Positions 1-10,329 of a stretch of DNA of 64,000 nt are shown here, in pieces. The stretch is from Solicoccozyma terricola (Eukaryota; Basidiomycota; Tremellomycetes; Filobasidiales; Piskurozymaceae): assembly GCA_001600875.1 (NCBI GenBank), contig BCLD01000005.1:279908-343907 (forward strand), written 5' to 3'. A model generated the notes under the pieces. The model was given only the letters and a program-made list of their open reading frames with translations. It was not told the DNA's origin and searched no databases. The number at the start of each line of letters is the position of its first letter. Position 1 is the first letter of the stretch. A program made the position numbers and the translations under genes.

Positions 1-1300
1 ACGTCCAGTCTCGGGAGCAGAGTTGTTGCGGACAGTCTCAATGGAGACTCTGGCAGCGAGATGAACTAGCCGCAAAACGGCGTACGCCCGTTTGTCGATG
101 GTTTCGTCAGATAGCCTTCCAGCTGCGACAAGGTGTTGAATTTGTTCGCCACGAAAACGGGAGGGGCCTGGCCTGTGAAAAGATCATTTCAGCTGCGAGT
201 TTTTGGGAGGTATGTATTGTCGACCAACTTACATTTCCAAGTCTAGACCAGCATCGAGTGCTCTTCTCGTCGAGTAAGTACCATACCAGTCGCTCATGAC
301 CCTGGATTACGAGTTGGATCAGCTGTAATGCTTATATTTGGCTCTCGTCAACCTGACATACAGTCCCTCGAAACCCCATTCGTTCCGTAAGATGTCTTGC
401 AAGAGCTTCNTGTCCTCGGAGCAGTGTACGCCGTTGATCCTTNCATACGCAGTCATTACAGCCCAAGGTTTCGCTTCTTTCAAGGCGATCATGAAGGGAA
501 GAAGGTAGACTTCTCGAAAGGCTGTGAAGACAAATAAAAAAATTCAAATGAGCGATCGACACAATACCGTCGGCAAGACTTGACTTACGTCTATCCTCCA
601 CCGTAACCGATGCGCTGAATCGCTCATGCTCCATGTCATTGCAAACAAGATGTTTGAGCACACCGCCTACTCCTTCTTGCTGTAATCCATTGACGTAGCC
701 AGCGGCAAGGTTAACCGCCAGGAATGGGTCCTCGGAGAACGATTCAAATGCCTGCATGATATCGAGTAAAGGCATATTAGCGAGAAATCACACTATGCAG
801 CATAATCCTACCCACTCTGCCATTGAGAGGATTCCTTTGTATATTGATTGTAGGACCAAGTACCAGACTGCTTCCTTTGGCTTTGGCGTCACGTCCAAGC
901 AAACCACCGACTCGAGACATCAGTTCTGGATCCCATGTGGCACCCAACGCAGTCGCACAAGGTATGCAGTTAGCTGGAGTTGGGCGGAAATGCGAGCTAC
1001 CTCTTACCCCGTTCTGAGTCAAGGGAATCGACAGGTCAGCACAGGCGACGCTCTCTTCAAGTCAAACGACCGCTTCGTGCTTACAGGGCCATCGGACATT
1101 TTCATAGTGGGCACGCCAACCCTGTCGATCTTGGTTGTGTTGTACCAATTCTGTTTCATAAGAAGCTTCGTGAGTCTCCAATACGGCCTGATGAGCTGCA
1201 CATTGCCTGCACTCACTGGCGCACTCAACAACGAGACCTTTTCACTGATGGTCAACATCCTGAAGATCGAATTCAAGTCGGCACCGGCGAATTCATCCAA
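1..1300 (-). CDS. GH3 beta-glucosidase, 5' part (3' end outside window)
   Basis: The gene encodes the N-terminal catalytic part of a glycoside hydrolase family 3 beta-glucosidase, which releases terminal glucose from glycosides. Splicing gives exons at about 1217-1300, 1085-1150, 816-1013, 589-751, 362-521 and 301 downward. The product reads MDEFAGADL at the start, then [52 protein letters not shown] and [11 protein letters not shown]. The Asp of SDW is the expected GH3 nucleophile and KHLV..ND..E.ER is a family signature. All five introns are short GT-AG introns that preserve frame. Two Ns (411, 443) leave two codons ambiguous. No signal peptide is visible, so it may be an intracellular enzyme like the yeast-type GH3 proteins. 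The gene continues past base 1. Confidence 0.9.
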
Positions 1301-1551
1301 AAGTCATTCCCATCTTGGGAGACTGAGTGTTAGGCAAAAAGCTGGGGCTTGACATTCCGACGTCCGTAGGTGTCGATTTGATTTCAGTTTGCAAGTCGAA
1401 GCTGTGACATGTGCGGAAAGGCCACGTCGATCAAAACCGGAACTCATCTTCTTAGGTTGGCTGACGACCCAATTGCCGGTGCCAGGCGAATTCCGGCCGA
1501 GAGGTGGAGAAGCGCATGGTGTCGGACTGAAGACCTTGTCTACCGGAGGCT
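1301..1551. other. Intergenic, GH3 promoter side
   Basis: This short gap between two same-strand genes should hold the GH3 promoter and the 3' UTR of the acyltransferase. I see no further gene in it. Confidence 0.4.
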
Positions 1552-3083
1552 TCAGCTCATGCCCTGGTAGTGAGAGAACCCGGTTGCTCCAGCATGCAGT
1601 TGGACGACGGTGATGGCCAAATGATCTCCCTTGTTGGACAACATCACGGCAACGTCAGGAAGATAATTGTCCGGTTTTGCGAGCCGGAACACCGGGAGGT
1701 CGCGGCCTTTTGCTATTGCTTCGAAAAACTGAACAATTCCACCACTTTTGATAATGATGTCTCCAGCTGCAACCTTGGTCGCCCATTTGACACCAGCATC
1801 TTGCTCGTGCCGCAAAGGTTCGCAGAACGGAATACGTATTGGTCCACACCTCCAGTGCACTAAGCCGACAGGTTGGACTTGGATCAAGGACACTATCAGC
1901 GTATCGCAACTAGACGCTGTCAAGGCGGCTGTGTTCGATGTCGATGAAAGGTTGGTAACTTGGTTTTAGAGCAAGGTCTTGTACGAGATAATCTGCATTG
2001 TTTCTGGTGGTCGGAACTCATGTCTGCGTTGTGAATCAGTTAAGTAGGTTACAACGAAGAGGGAAAGCGCCGTCGATTCATATCTGAAGAGATGTCGCTT
2101 GACGGCCGCAGGGGACTCATTTTTTAAGATGGCGGTATGCACCTTGCTCCACTGGTTCATAAAGTCGCAAACGGTCGTAGCATCACAGATCGCATGGTGA
2201 ATACCAAGCGTGATGACCACATAGCCATTCACGAATCGAGCGATCTGTACCGCTGTCGAAACTCGGCCTTTCCATTCGTTGATTCCAGTGACGGGCGAGA
2301 AAGCGATCGCAGATTTTGGATAGAACAGCATGTCGAGCTCGCTCTGCATCTTCCAGATCTCCGGGCCTACTTGGTTGTCATCGGTAGCGCCTGCGACGCA
2401 TCCAGGAAGAAGAGGATCCAGCGGTCGGGCGTACTTGAGGTCCATTACCTCGACCCCGGGAGCGTTAGCGTCATTGTAGGTGACAGCGCAACGTCCGCCG
2501 AGATTTTGAGGAGACGGGTAGTCCGGATCGTGCTTCGGGATTCGAAAAAGCTGGCTAGAGAAGTGAGGGTAGGAGGCAAGGGCAACCTTGAGGGACTGGA
2601 CGAGCTTGTCGGTGGCCATCGCCGACGGATCGATGGGCTTGAGGACCCAGTACTGAGCGATAGAGACCGAGATGTGCATCGTCAGCAACTTGTCGACTAC
2701 TTCCTCACTGTAACGCAGCGATTTTGGAGGGACTCACCCCACACGTCGGTCCGAACCAAGCTGCCGACGCTCCGATATTGCTCAGCACGACAGTCTCGCT
2801 GACATGGCCATTCTCGCCGTGACCTCCGACCGGAAAGATTCGCTCCTGGAAAAGGACCCTGGGATCGGCAGATTGGCCTGCTTCGGCTGCGTTTGAATGA
2901 GAAAGGGGAGGAGAGGGAAGGAGGCGACAAGGGCAAGGGATGAGGTAGAGAAGATCATCAGCTGCTGGACTACAGATTCTCGTGGCAGTGTCAGAGGATA
3001 CTAGCCCACTCACCAAAGCCGGATTCTTGCTTGGCGCCGCCGCCGGTGTGCTCGCCTTCGTGCTCGCTTTGGGAGATATCCAT
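1552..3083 (-). CDS. HxxxD-motif acyltransferase (transferase family PF02458-like)
   Basis: The product resembles fungal acyl-CoA-dependent O-acyltransferases of the BAHD/trichothecene acetyltransferase type. The catalytic motif HHAICDATT lies near residue 240 and a PVFRLAKPD segment near the C-terminus fits the family tail; the total of about 430 residues is normal. The start is MDISQSEHEGEHTGGG at 3083. Exon 2 begins after an acceptor near 2905, and a 30-nt GT-AG gap (about 2705-2734) must be removed to pass an in-frame TGA. The C-terminal segment (1552-1930) lies in a different frame from the HxxxD exon. I could not find a clean intron joining them, so a splice near 1930-2050 or a frameshift is possible and the gene may be decaying. 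The acyl acceptor is unknown. A nearby GH3 glycosidase does not define the pathway. Confidence 0.7.
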
Positions 3084-4005
3084 TTTGTTCGGTGAATCGT
3101 CGTTGAGAGGAGGGCCGTAAGAAGTATTGTAGGATTTCACGGGAGATGTGTATTGACCCCATCATGGCTACTAAATATATAAACTTGTACCGGATGACCT
3201 CAGAGAGTGAATGTGGATGCTTGGTCACTGCTTGGTGGCTGCTTGGTCACTCGCCGTTGTCACCAGAACTGTCCATTGTGTTTCCGGTCGCGCGGGTGGC
3301 CTCAGCCATGTGGCGCCCACCCTGGATGCCAGAGGCATCATCGGCATCGTCACCCAGTGGATCAAGTGCGATCAGTAATATTCCACAATCATGGATAAGC
3401 TCAACAGCGTCCGCAGATGACCACCCCATGTTTTTGCCATCCAGTGGCAGTCCGATGTCTCAGGTGGTGGGTTCGGTAGGTATGGTGGCTCAGGTCCAAC
3501 AGAGTGCAAAGAGGGAACCAGATTCGTCGCAGAATCCCCAAGTGCAGCAGACAGATGGAATGCAGCAGGAGAGGCAGCAAAGTATGCCATTCAACGACAC
3601 ACAGTGGTCAATAATGAGCTAGTTTCCTAATAAGGTATGCAGTGCAATACAATGGCAGCTTCCAAGGACCGACGATCATGGGTTTTAATCCTCTTCCGCC
3701 ACGAGCGCATCAATCCAGGACTGGTCCATGTGATGGAACGTGTAAGGTCTCCATTGGCCAGGAGTACACCGGCGAAGGATACAAGATTCCGGATGGATTG
3801 CCATCAAGTCATCCACGCTGAGCATGGATCACCGACGAGATCACCCCATATGCAAGCAAACTGGACCCGCTCGGTAACGAGCGAATTCAGCGTCTCTGTC
3901 AACAACTCCCAAGGACTGACAATGATGGATTATTCCTGTTCCGTCAACAGTACATCATCTCAGAAGAGGCATTCGTCATGGTTACTGCCACTTGAACCGT
4001 TGCAT

Positions 4006-4026
4006 GAAAGGACAGCCTGTCTTTTC
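4006..4026. repeat. Short inverted repeat, copy 1
   Basis: Arms GAAAGGACAG and CTGTCTTTTC flank a single C. They differ by one base from perfect complementarity. The same 21-nt palindrome occurs perfectly at 7840-7860. Confidence 0.5.
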
Positions 4027-4337
4027 GCCTGTGTTGCAGTGAATGCATGTAGTGCATCAAAGGCGTACATCCTCCCAGTCATTTGGACGAGGGCACGTAT
4101 ACGGCCGACCACACTGGAGTCGGGCAAAGAAAGGGGTAAGGGGGGGGGGGGGGGGGATCGTCTCACGGAGGTCATCATTGCGGCAGGTGCCTACAACGCC
4201 GCAGCTACTCTAGTTGGGCGGCGTCCTCCAAGTAGGCTAACTCGCAAAGTTCAATTGTCGATCTCTCTGCCGTGGGGACAAATCTCCAGGTCTGCTACGA
4301 GGTTGGCGTAATCACCAACGCCGAGAAGGGATCACCG

Positions 4338-4356
4338 CTAACCCTAACCCTAACCC
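4338..4356. repeat. Interstitial telomere-like tract (CCCTAA)3
   Basis: Three tandem CTAACC units match the TTAGGG telomere repeat used by most filamentous fungi and many basidiomycetes. Three copies is at the edge of chance, but the tract is perfect. It lies within the unresolved region and could mark an old break repair or end fusion. Confidence 0.5.
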
Positions 4357-5056
4357 ACACTCAGGCGCGGCAAGGACATGAGCAACGTTGGCCTCGGTGA
4401 CCGTCCGTGGAATGACCCCGGTCACGTCGAGGCATCGTCGACTCTGCAACCGAAATCGACATCCCTGTCTGCCGTCGCCATGTAGAACCATTGCTGGAGG
4501 ATTACAGCTCACGTCAGCTACTGTGGTTGGCCTCTCCAATGTTCGTTAACTCACCTTCCCCGTCAGAGGCAAAGGGAAAGGCGATATCATGGATCTGAGG
4601 GCCCTCCCACTGCCCACCCATCTCCGCCTTCTTCTCCTCGACCGTGCGTTTGACGGTAAACTTCTTGACGTCTCTGTCACCGTCTGCCGTTGGAGTTTCT
4701 CAGGGAGGGCCTCGCAGTACAACTTTTGAGAGATTCGCGTATGATATTCTATTTTAGTTCGCAAAGGTCCTGACAGCGGCCGACGGTAAACCCTGGCCGC
4801 CATGAGCGTAATGAACGTCCATCGAGTTGAGTGATGCTGCTCTTGTTTTCTGTCCTCGAAACGTCTGTCTTGTGTATCTAAGGGTCGCCTCAAGGTGGAG
4901 GGGACATCGCATGAGAGATCTATATCATGGCGTGATCGCTCTTAACAACCCCGGCATCCCAAGCCGGTATCAAAACCGGCGTTGTCCGGCAAAATTGTGC
5001 TATACTTTTAGACCTCAGGGGTGGAGAAGATCTCGTGGGTTTCAACCAGGCAAATT

Positions 5057-6583
5057 ATGGTGCATGCCATTTTAACCAAGGTCTTCGACGAATTAGGCCT
5101 CTCCATCTTCTTACTATCGCCTCGAGATGTCTACATCCTCATCCTTCAGAGAGCTGTACGGCTCCTCGTCTACGGCCAGTCCTCAATCGTCCTCGCGGCG
5201 TTCCTCAAAGCCCTTGTGTTTTCCGACTTTCAACTGGGGTTGTTCATGACGTTGACCCTGTTAGGCGATGCAGGGGCATCATTAGTCCTCACGCTATATG
5301 CCGACAGACTGGGAAGACTGAAGGTGTTATTGGTAGGGTCCCTGTTGATGGTCAGCAGTGGATTGGTATTCGCTCTGTCGGAAAGCTACCTGGTGTTGCT
5401 GTTAGCTGCGATGATTGGAGTCATTACGCCAAGGTAGAGACGTCCAATCCATAATGCAAGCCAGCCGATGCTGATGCCCTCCACCTCCCTGTAGCGGCAA
5501 CGAAATCGGACCATTCAGACCCATCGAAGAATCAATCCTTGCACAACTCACCGACGTCGACAATCGGAGTACCATCTTTGCTTGGTATCTGACGTTATCG
5601 GGCCTTGCGCTTGCCCTGGGCAATCTGTCCGGCGGCTGGATCACACACTCGCTACAACAGTACCTTGGATGGACACCGATGGGTTCTTACCGATTCATGT
5701 TCTGTGTTTATTCGTCGGCCGGCTTGGTGAATAGCCTTTTGACGCTGGGGTTGTCGGAGAAGGTGGAGGTACAGAAGAAGCAGAGGTCGAGTGAAGAACA
5801 AGGGATGCTTGAGATGCAAGAGGAGGGTGTGGCGCAGGAGGAGGAGGAGGAGGAGGTGGAAGAAGAGAAGGGTAAAACGTTGAATCTTTCGTCGGAGACG
5901 AAGAAGAAGGTGTGGTTATTGTCTGGGTTGTTCGGGATGGACAACCTGGCTGGTGGATTGGTACCAGTGTCAGTAATCCATTGGTGGTTAGGAGGTTCCC
6001 AAGCTGATAAGTCCTGCCTTCAACAGCACCATCATCGTCTACTTTTTCACCGGGAAATTTCACATCGACGAAGGCACTCTCGGGAACACCTTCTTTACCA
6101 CATCCCTGGTTGCGGCTTTTTCCAACATTGTCGCAGGGTCTCTTGCACGGCGTATAGGGAATATCAAAACCATGGCCTTCACTCATCTTCCTTCGGCGAT
6201 CTTACTGGCGCTGGTTCCAGTCCCATCCAACTTTCAACTCGCTAGGGCGATTTTGATCGCTGTTTTTTGTACGACTAAGGTGAGTGGCGCAGATATGCTG
6301 CTGCTTATGGTATTATGGCTGACGGACTGCGTTGCGACCACAGATGGACATAGCCCCTCGCACTGCTTTCCTCTCGTCATACGTCTCTGCAGAAGAGCGA
6401 ACGGCCGTCATGGGAATCATCAATGTTGTCAAGATGCTCTCGCAAAGTGGAGGCCCGACAATAACGGGTTGGCTGGCAAGTCACGGGAAAATATGGCCAA
6501 GTTTCGTGATTGCGGGGGTGTTACAAGGGTCTTATGATGTGGCGATGTTATATTTCTTTACGAGGGCACAGGCGGTGTCATGA
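5057..6583 (+). CDS. MFS transporter (YCR023C-like group)
   Basis: The protein is a 12-helix major facilitator of a fungal orphan group. Characteristic blocks are LSPRDVYILILQRAVRLL, FMTLTLLGDAGASL, LYADRLGRLKVL, SGNEIGPFR, FTHLPSAILLALVPVP and APRTAFLSSYVSAEERTAV. Exons are 5057-5433, 5495-5968, 6027-6279 and 6344-6583. Each junction is GT-AG and restores a conserved motif, for example ITP|SGNE and LVPV|TIIVYFF. A long acidic loop at residues 200-235 (EEEEEEVEEEKGK) separates the two six-helix halves. The start at 5057 was chosen because MVHAILTKVFDELGL aligns with the usual N-terminus; an in-frame ATG at 5021 is the alternative. The substrate is unknown. Confidence 0.85.
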
Positions 6584-7949
6584 GGGTAGATTTTGATGAG
6601 ATCGGTCGCCAGATAATTGGCAACATATTGAAAGGAGGAATGGATAGATCATGGAGCGGATATTTGAGAACGCAAACGATCACTAGCACCACGCAGTCTA
6701 ACCGGAGGGTCGTACTACCCCGAGACGAACTACGGCGAGAACAACACTACTGATAACCTGGCATTGGAAGTTGGGACACCGGATCGATTGAGGTTGATCA
6801 AATCCCATCCGAGCACGTCTCCGGCCGCCGTCCCCCGTGGGCTCCGCCATCACCATCCGCCGGACGGCCATTTGTCGCGGTATTATTGCTGGTGACATCC
6901 TTCCGATATACTTAAGGATTGATCGACGAGCAGCACTTCCAAATAATCTACCATAACATCTTCATGTGGAATCCACGAGACGGTTTAATGGTCAATTGAA
7001 GCTGATGTCAATGTCCGAACGATTCCAACGACTATAGGCGCGCGTAATCCTTGATGAGGTGGAGATGATCCTTCGCCACCAAAGCGAGACGACCACCAAT
7101 GATTAATACCACTAGTCGAAGGTCTGTCGAGGGCTACATATCAATCACAAGATCCAGACGTCCTTCCAGGATGGATGTGTGGTATGGTCTCGCTCTTGCG
7201 GAGTTGACAAAGGAAGAGCAAAAGAAGTGAGTGGTCGTGCTGTAGAGTGAGATGGTGGGGGAACGTGCTGTGGGTTGCGGGGTTTGGAAAGGAGAGCTAA
7301 CGGATCGTCGATTCTGCATTGACTGCGTCATTGCCCCACGTGGGTTTGCTAGTCCTATCTCATCTCCCGCTCTTCTCTACCTTCTAAATTGATCCATGAA
7401 AATCATATGAAGATTTGACGAACCGGCGGAGCAATCTAGAGTCGTTTATGTCGATCTCTTTAATCATCGACATCATTCTTGACCATAGCTCATGCTCTCA
7501 AGTGCTCATGCGATGATGTGTATTGGTCATGTGGAGGTGATCATTCACGTTTAGGATATGTAGTTGTACGCTGCAAGCTTTGTTCGTCATGGCTTGGCAT
7601 ATTGGGGTTCTTGAAATCCGCGACTCATTAGCTTGGCGGTATGACTGATTGCACCTTCTGATGCGGAGCCAAAAACCACCATGATAACGAAGATCACTTA
7701 CCTGAATACAGGGAGAACTTCGTCGAATCGTTGACTGTGGGTAAGACGAACTTAGGACAATTGCAAGGCCCAAACATTTCCAACATTTCGCCAGAAGTTT
7801 ACAAGGTCTCAATCGGGTATGTGCCTCCACATCGAGAACGAAAAGACAGCCTGTCTTTTCAGGATTGGACAGGCGTCGGAGCTTCCCAAGGGGGATCTGA
7901 GGGACCCTTGTCTTCAACGTAGCTCAGTCGTTTCTTCAATGGATGAGGT
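6584..7949. other. Gene-poor stretch
   Basis: I see no protein family or RNA gene here. ORFs are short and unlike their neighbours. The perfect 21-nt inverted repeat at 7840-7860 is the only structured element. Confidence 0.4.
7840..7860. repeat. Perfect inverted repeat, copy 2
   Basis: Arms GAAAAGACAG and CTGTCTTTTC are perfectly complementary around one C. It is a near-copy of 4006-4026. Confidence 0.6.
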
Positions 7950-8130
7950 GACAAATGAATTGGTTGTTCTTTCTACAAAAGCACACCTCTGGCTCGACAT
8001 TCCCTGGATCTTTAGAGACAGCTAGAGGACGATGGCTAACCTGATACCTGCATCCTCCCATTGTTCCTCCGGGCAAATTGTCCGATTGTCCGGAGTGATA
8101 GAGCGCTCTAAAGACATGGTTATTTCAACA
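7950..8130 (+). repeat. Dispersed repeat R1, copy 1
   Basis: This segment is closely similar to 49009-49209. Shared blocks include ACCTCTGGCTCGACATTCCC, TGGATCTTTA, AGACAGCTAGAGGAC, TTCCTCCGGGCAA and GGAGTGATAGAGCGCTCTAA, which contains the palindrome AGAGCGCTCT, and both copies end in TTATTTCAACA. It has no ORF of note and no LTR structure, so it may be a non-autonomous element or a decayed transposon end. Confidence 0.7.
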
Positions 8131-8329
8131 TGCTGATGGGTGGCTTCCTTTTCAGAAAGTGAGTCTTAGCCAATTTGTGATACGGATAGCTTCATCTAAC
8201 GCGTCCACCGCTCTTTAGGGTCTGGTAAGCCAGTCTGGGATGCTCATCATCGATCCCTAACCCTCTACCATCGTTCCAGCCGCTCTCCCATGACGGCAGC
8301 CACCCTCTCCCACCTCGCGTCCAGACGCC

Positions 8330-8334
8330 CAAGT
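8330..8334 (+). repeat. Candidate 5-bp target site duplication (left)
   Basis: CAAGT precedes the left 79-bp LTR and AAAGT follows the right one at 10409-10413. Four of five bases match, as expected for a copia insertion with one later change. Confidence 0.4.
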
Positions 8335-8413
8335 TGTTGGAAATGACATAACGCCCGGAATTCCTAATCAGTAGTTCGGACTGCTTTTTAGTGAAGTAGT
8401 TACATTCGTAACA
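8335..8413 (+). repeat. LTR-A, left copy (79 bp)
   Basis: A 79-bp terminal repeat starts TGTTGGAAATGAC and ends ATTCGTAACA. It is identical base for base to 10330-10408. TG...CA ends, a primer-binding site immediately downstream and a near target duplication identify it as an LTR. It is very short, as in TRIM-type elements. Confidence 0.8.
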
Positions 8414-8435
8414 GATTAAGAGTCGTACTTGCGCT
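8414..8435 (+). other. Primer-binding site, tRNA-Lys(CUU) half-tRNA type
   Basis: The bases directly after LTR-A begin GATTAAGAGTCGTAC. The complement contains CTCTTAA, the anticodon loop of tRNA-Lys(CUU), preceded by D-arm-like AGCGC. Priming by a 5' half-tRNA cut in the anticodon arm is known for Drosophila copia with initiator tRNA-Met. Here a lysine tRNA is inferred. Confidence 0.6.
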
Positions 8436-8458
8436 ATCATTATATCTACCACTTCAGC

Positions 8459-8734
8459 ATGTCCACCACCTTCAATATGTCTGACAACAAGTCGACTATC
8501 TCGCTCTCAGCAATTCCGAAGTTGAGGAACAATGCCAACTTTGCAGCATGGAAGCAAGCAGTAGAGAATCAACTCCTTCTTGCTGGCTGCATCGGAATTG
8601 TTGATGGAAGCGATATAGAACCATTCAGGACTGCCAGAGCAATGGCTGCACGTTCAGTCCGTGCTGGTTCGGCTCCTCCAACAGCAACAGAAAGGATTCC
8701 AGATACTGATTTGACAGTGGAACAGTTGGATTAG
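8459..8734 (+). pseudogene. copia gag, N-terminal part with premature stop
   Basis: Reading from ATG 8459, the product begins MSTTFNMSDNKS and includes LRNNANFAAWKQAVENQLLL, the typical copia Gag opening in which a Trp-containing block precedes the UBN2-like region. An in-frame TAG at 8732-8734 interrupts the sequence between VEQLD and WRKWQKREEK. The Gag sequence then continues in the same frame into the next ORF, so the stop looks like a single nonsense change. Confidence 0.65.
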
Positions 8735-8773
8735 TGGAGGAAGTGGCAGAAGCGAGAAGAAAAAGTACAGGGA

Positions 8774-9931
8774 GTGATCCGGACAACAGTCTCTGATGGG
8801 ATTGTTATCGATATTCTGGACACGAATTCGGCCAAGCAAATGTGGGACTACATACTGGCAACACATCAACTCGACAGTCCTGAGGAACAAGCACAAGTCA
8901 GGGATGCCTTGGCAACCATCAGGCTCAAGGACGATCCTTCGGCAGAGGAGATGGAAATACATCTTGTGCTCATCCTGGTCTATGTGGACGACTTTGTTAT
9001 CGCAACAAGAACAACAACTGTAATACAAGACTTGCTCAAGAAACTCAAGGTATTCTGGAAGCTATCGGAAATGGGGGAGGTTAGCACCATCCTGGGGATG
9101 AAGGTTACTCCAAATCGAACCATAAGGAAAGCGTGGGTAACTCAACCAGCCTATATCGATCGCTTACTTGAACGCTTTCCACAACACCTCAACTATCGCA
9201 CTAAGGTTGCACCGCTTCCAAAGATATCAGAGGACAACAGCAAACCGATACCATTGACACCATATCAAGAAGTTATTGGATGCCTGCAATGGCTAGCTGG
9301 ATGTACAAGACCAGACATCAGCTTTGCCGCATCTTATCTTGCGAGATATACTGCAAACCCAACTGAAAATCACTGGGAATTGGCACTTAGGACAACATCC
9401 TACCTAGCGCATACAAGAACAGTCGGACTTACACTTGGAGGACCGAATCAAGTCACTTTAACTGGATGGGTTGATGCCGATTGGGCAGGCTGTCACGACA
9501 CAAGGCGATCAACAACAGGTTACCTATTTAAGATCAACAACTCGCCAATGGTCTGGAGTTCAAAAAGGCAACAAACAGTCGCAACCTCAACAGTTGAAGC
9601 GGAGTATATTGCTATCGCTCAAGCTGCAAAGGAAGCTCTGTGGCTGCGGAACTTACTCAAAGAGCTAGGGTTTGAAAACATCGTCACGGGAGCGACAGTT
9701 CTTCATACCGACAATCAAGGAGCAATCCGACTTGCAATCAATCCAAGTACACACCAGAGAACGAAACATATCGACATCACACATCATCTGATACGCGAGT
9801 TAATCCACAACAAGTCAATAGCTTTGGAGTATGTTACTATATGCGAGCAACAAGCAGATATCCTTACCAAACCACTTCCTGGACCTCGACATTCATCAAA
9901 CTTGGTACAACTAGGGTTGAAAGAACCTTGA
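8774..9931 (+). pseudogene. In-frame Gag-RT/RNase H fusion left by internal deletion
   Basis: The 385-codon ORF starts with C-terminal Gag (DILDTNSAKQMWDYILATHQ) and passes at about residue 60 straight into reverse transcriptase at VLILVYVDDFVIATR, the YVDD catalytic loop. It then has the copia connection region (CLQWLAGCTRPDISFA), RNase H motifs DADWAG, EAEYIA and DNQGAI, and the terminal block ADILTKPLP. Protease, integrase and fingers/palm of RT are deleted without loss of frame. No zinc knuckle or integrase HHCC/DDE residues remain. The product could not reverse transcribe or integrate alone. Confidence 0.85.
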
Positions 9932-9944
9932 GCTTGAGGGGGAG
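9932..9944 (+). other. Polypurine tract
   Basis: GAGGGGGAG directly before TGTTGG is the classic copia plus-strand priming site, marking the 3' end of the internal region. Confidence 0.7.
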
Positions 9945-10154
9945 TGTTGGAAGTGGCAAATACTGTGCTATGGTTGATGCCGAAGTATAGCATTGCAATG
10001 CATGGCAGCGCATGGCACTGCAGCATAGCAAAGGATGCAGGTGGCAAAGATCTTTGTTTCCATGTTGTAAGAGTAGTATATAGGTCGGCCATTCTGGTCA
10101 AGCTCGATGTATAACAGAAAGAGAAGAATGAGAAACAACCAATTATTTATAACA
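9945..10154 (+). repeat. LTR-B (210 bp)
   Basis: It starts TGTTGGAAGTGGC after the polypurine tract and ends TTATAACA. Beyond the first eight bases it is unrelated to LTR-A. A second primer-binding site follows it, so an additional 5' region of another copy was once joined here. Confidence 0.7.
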
Positions 10155-10174
10155 GATTAAGAGTCGTACTAGCG
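10155..10174 (+). other. Second primer-binding site
   Basis: GATTAAGAGTCGTACTAGCG repeats the site at 8414 with one change. Its presence after a 3' LTR indicates a tandem or recombined element. Confidence 0.6.
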
Positions 10175-10329
10175 TACGATTTCGCCTTCCAAAGCCGTGA
10201 GGTCAACTCCGACCGAGGGAACTTATTATTGAGCATTGCTGGACCTTGGGACCTGAGCTGGCAGGTGGCCCTAAAGCCGTCATAGCGGGTTTACAGGAAT
10301 GTTGATAAGGAATGCCGGTCGAGAGGGGC

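Larger units (their letters stand above)
3084..5056. other. Poorly resolved region with coding-like fragments
   Basis: No gene can be modelled with confidence. Plus frame 3146-3622 is Ser/Gln-rich and could be the tail of a regulator. Around 3637-4000 a plus-strand run containing YASKLDPLGNERIQRLCQQL looks protein-like but has stops. On the minus strand, 4560-4690 reads DVKKFTVKRTVEEKKAEMGG and PQIHDIAFPFASDGE, and 4430-4500 reads QWFYMATADRDVDFGC. None matches a family I know. A run of 17 Gs starts at 4140. Confidence 0.3.

Noticed and set aside
756..1352. 198-codon ORF on the plus strand
   Set aside because: It is antisense to the GH3 exons, which carry clear family motifs and splice sites.
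2137..2802. 221-codon plus-strand ORF
   Set aside because: It is the shadow of the acyltransferase exon containing HHAICD.
5695..6186. Pro/Ser-rich minus-strand ORF
   Set aside because: Its composition is simply the reverse complement of the acidic loop of the MFS transporter.
9945..10154. LTR-B interpreted as a solo LTR nested by independent insertion
   Set aside because: It has no flanking duplication (GGGAG versus GATTA) and sits exactly after a polypurine tract and before a primer site, so it is part of a recombined element.
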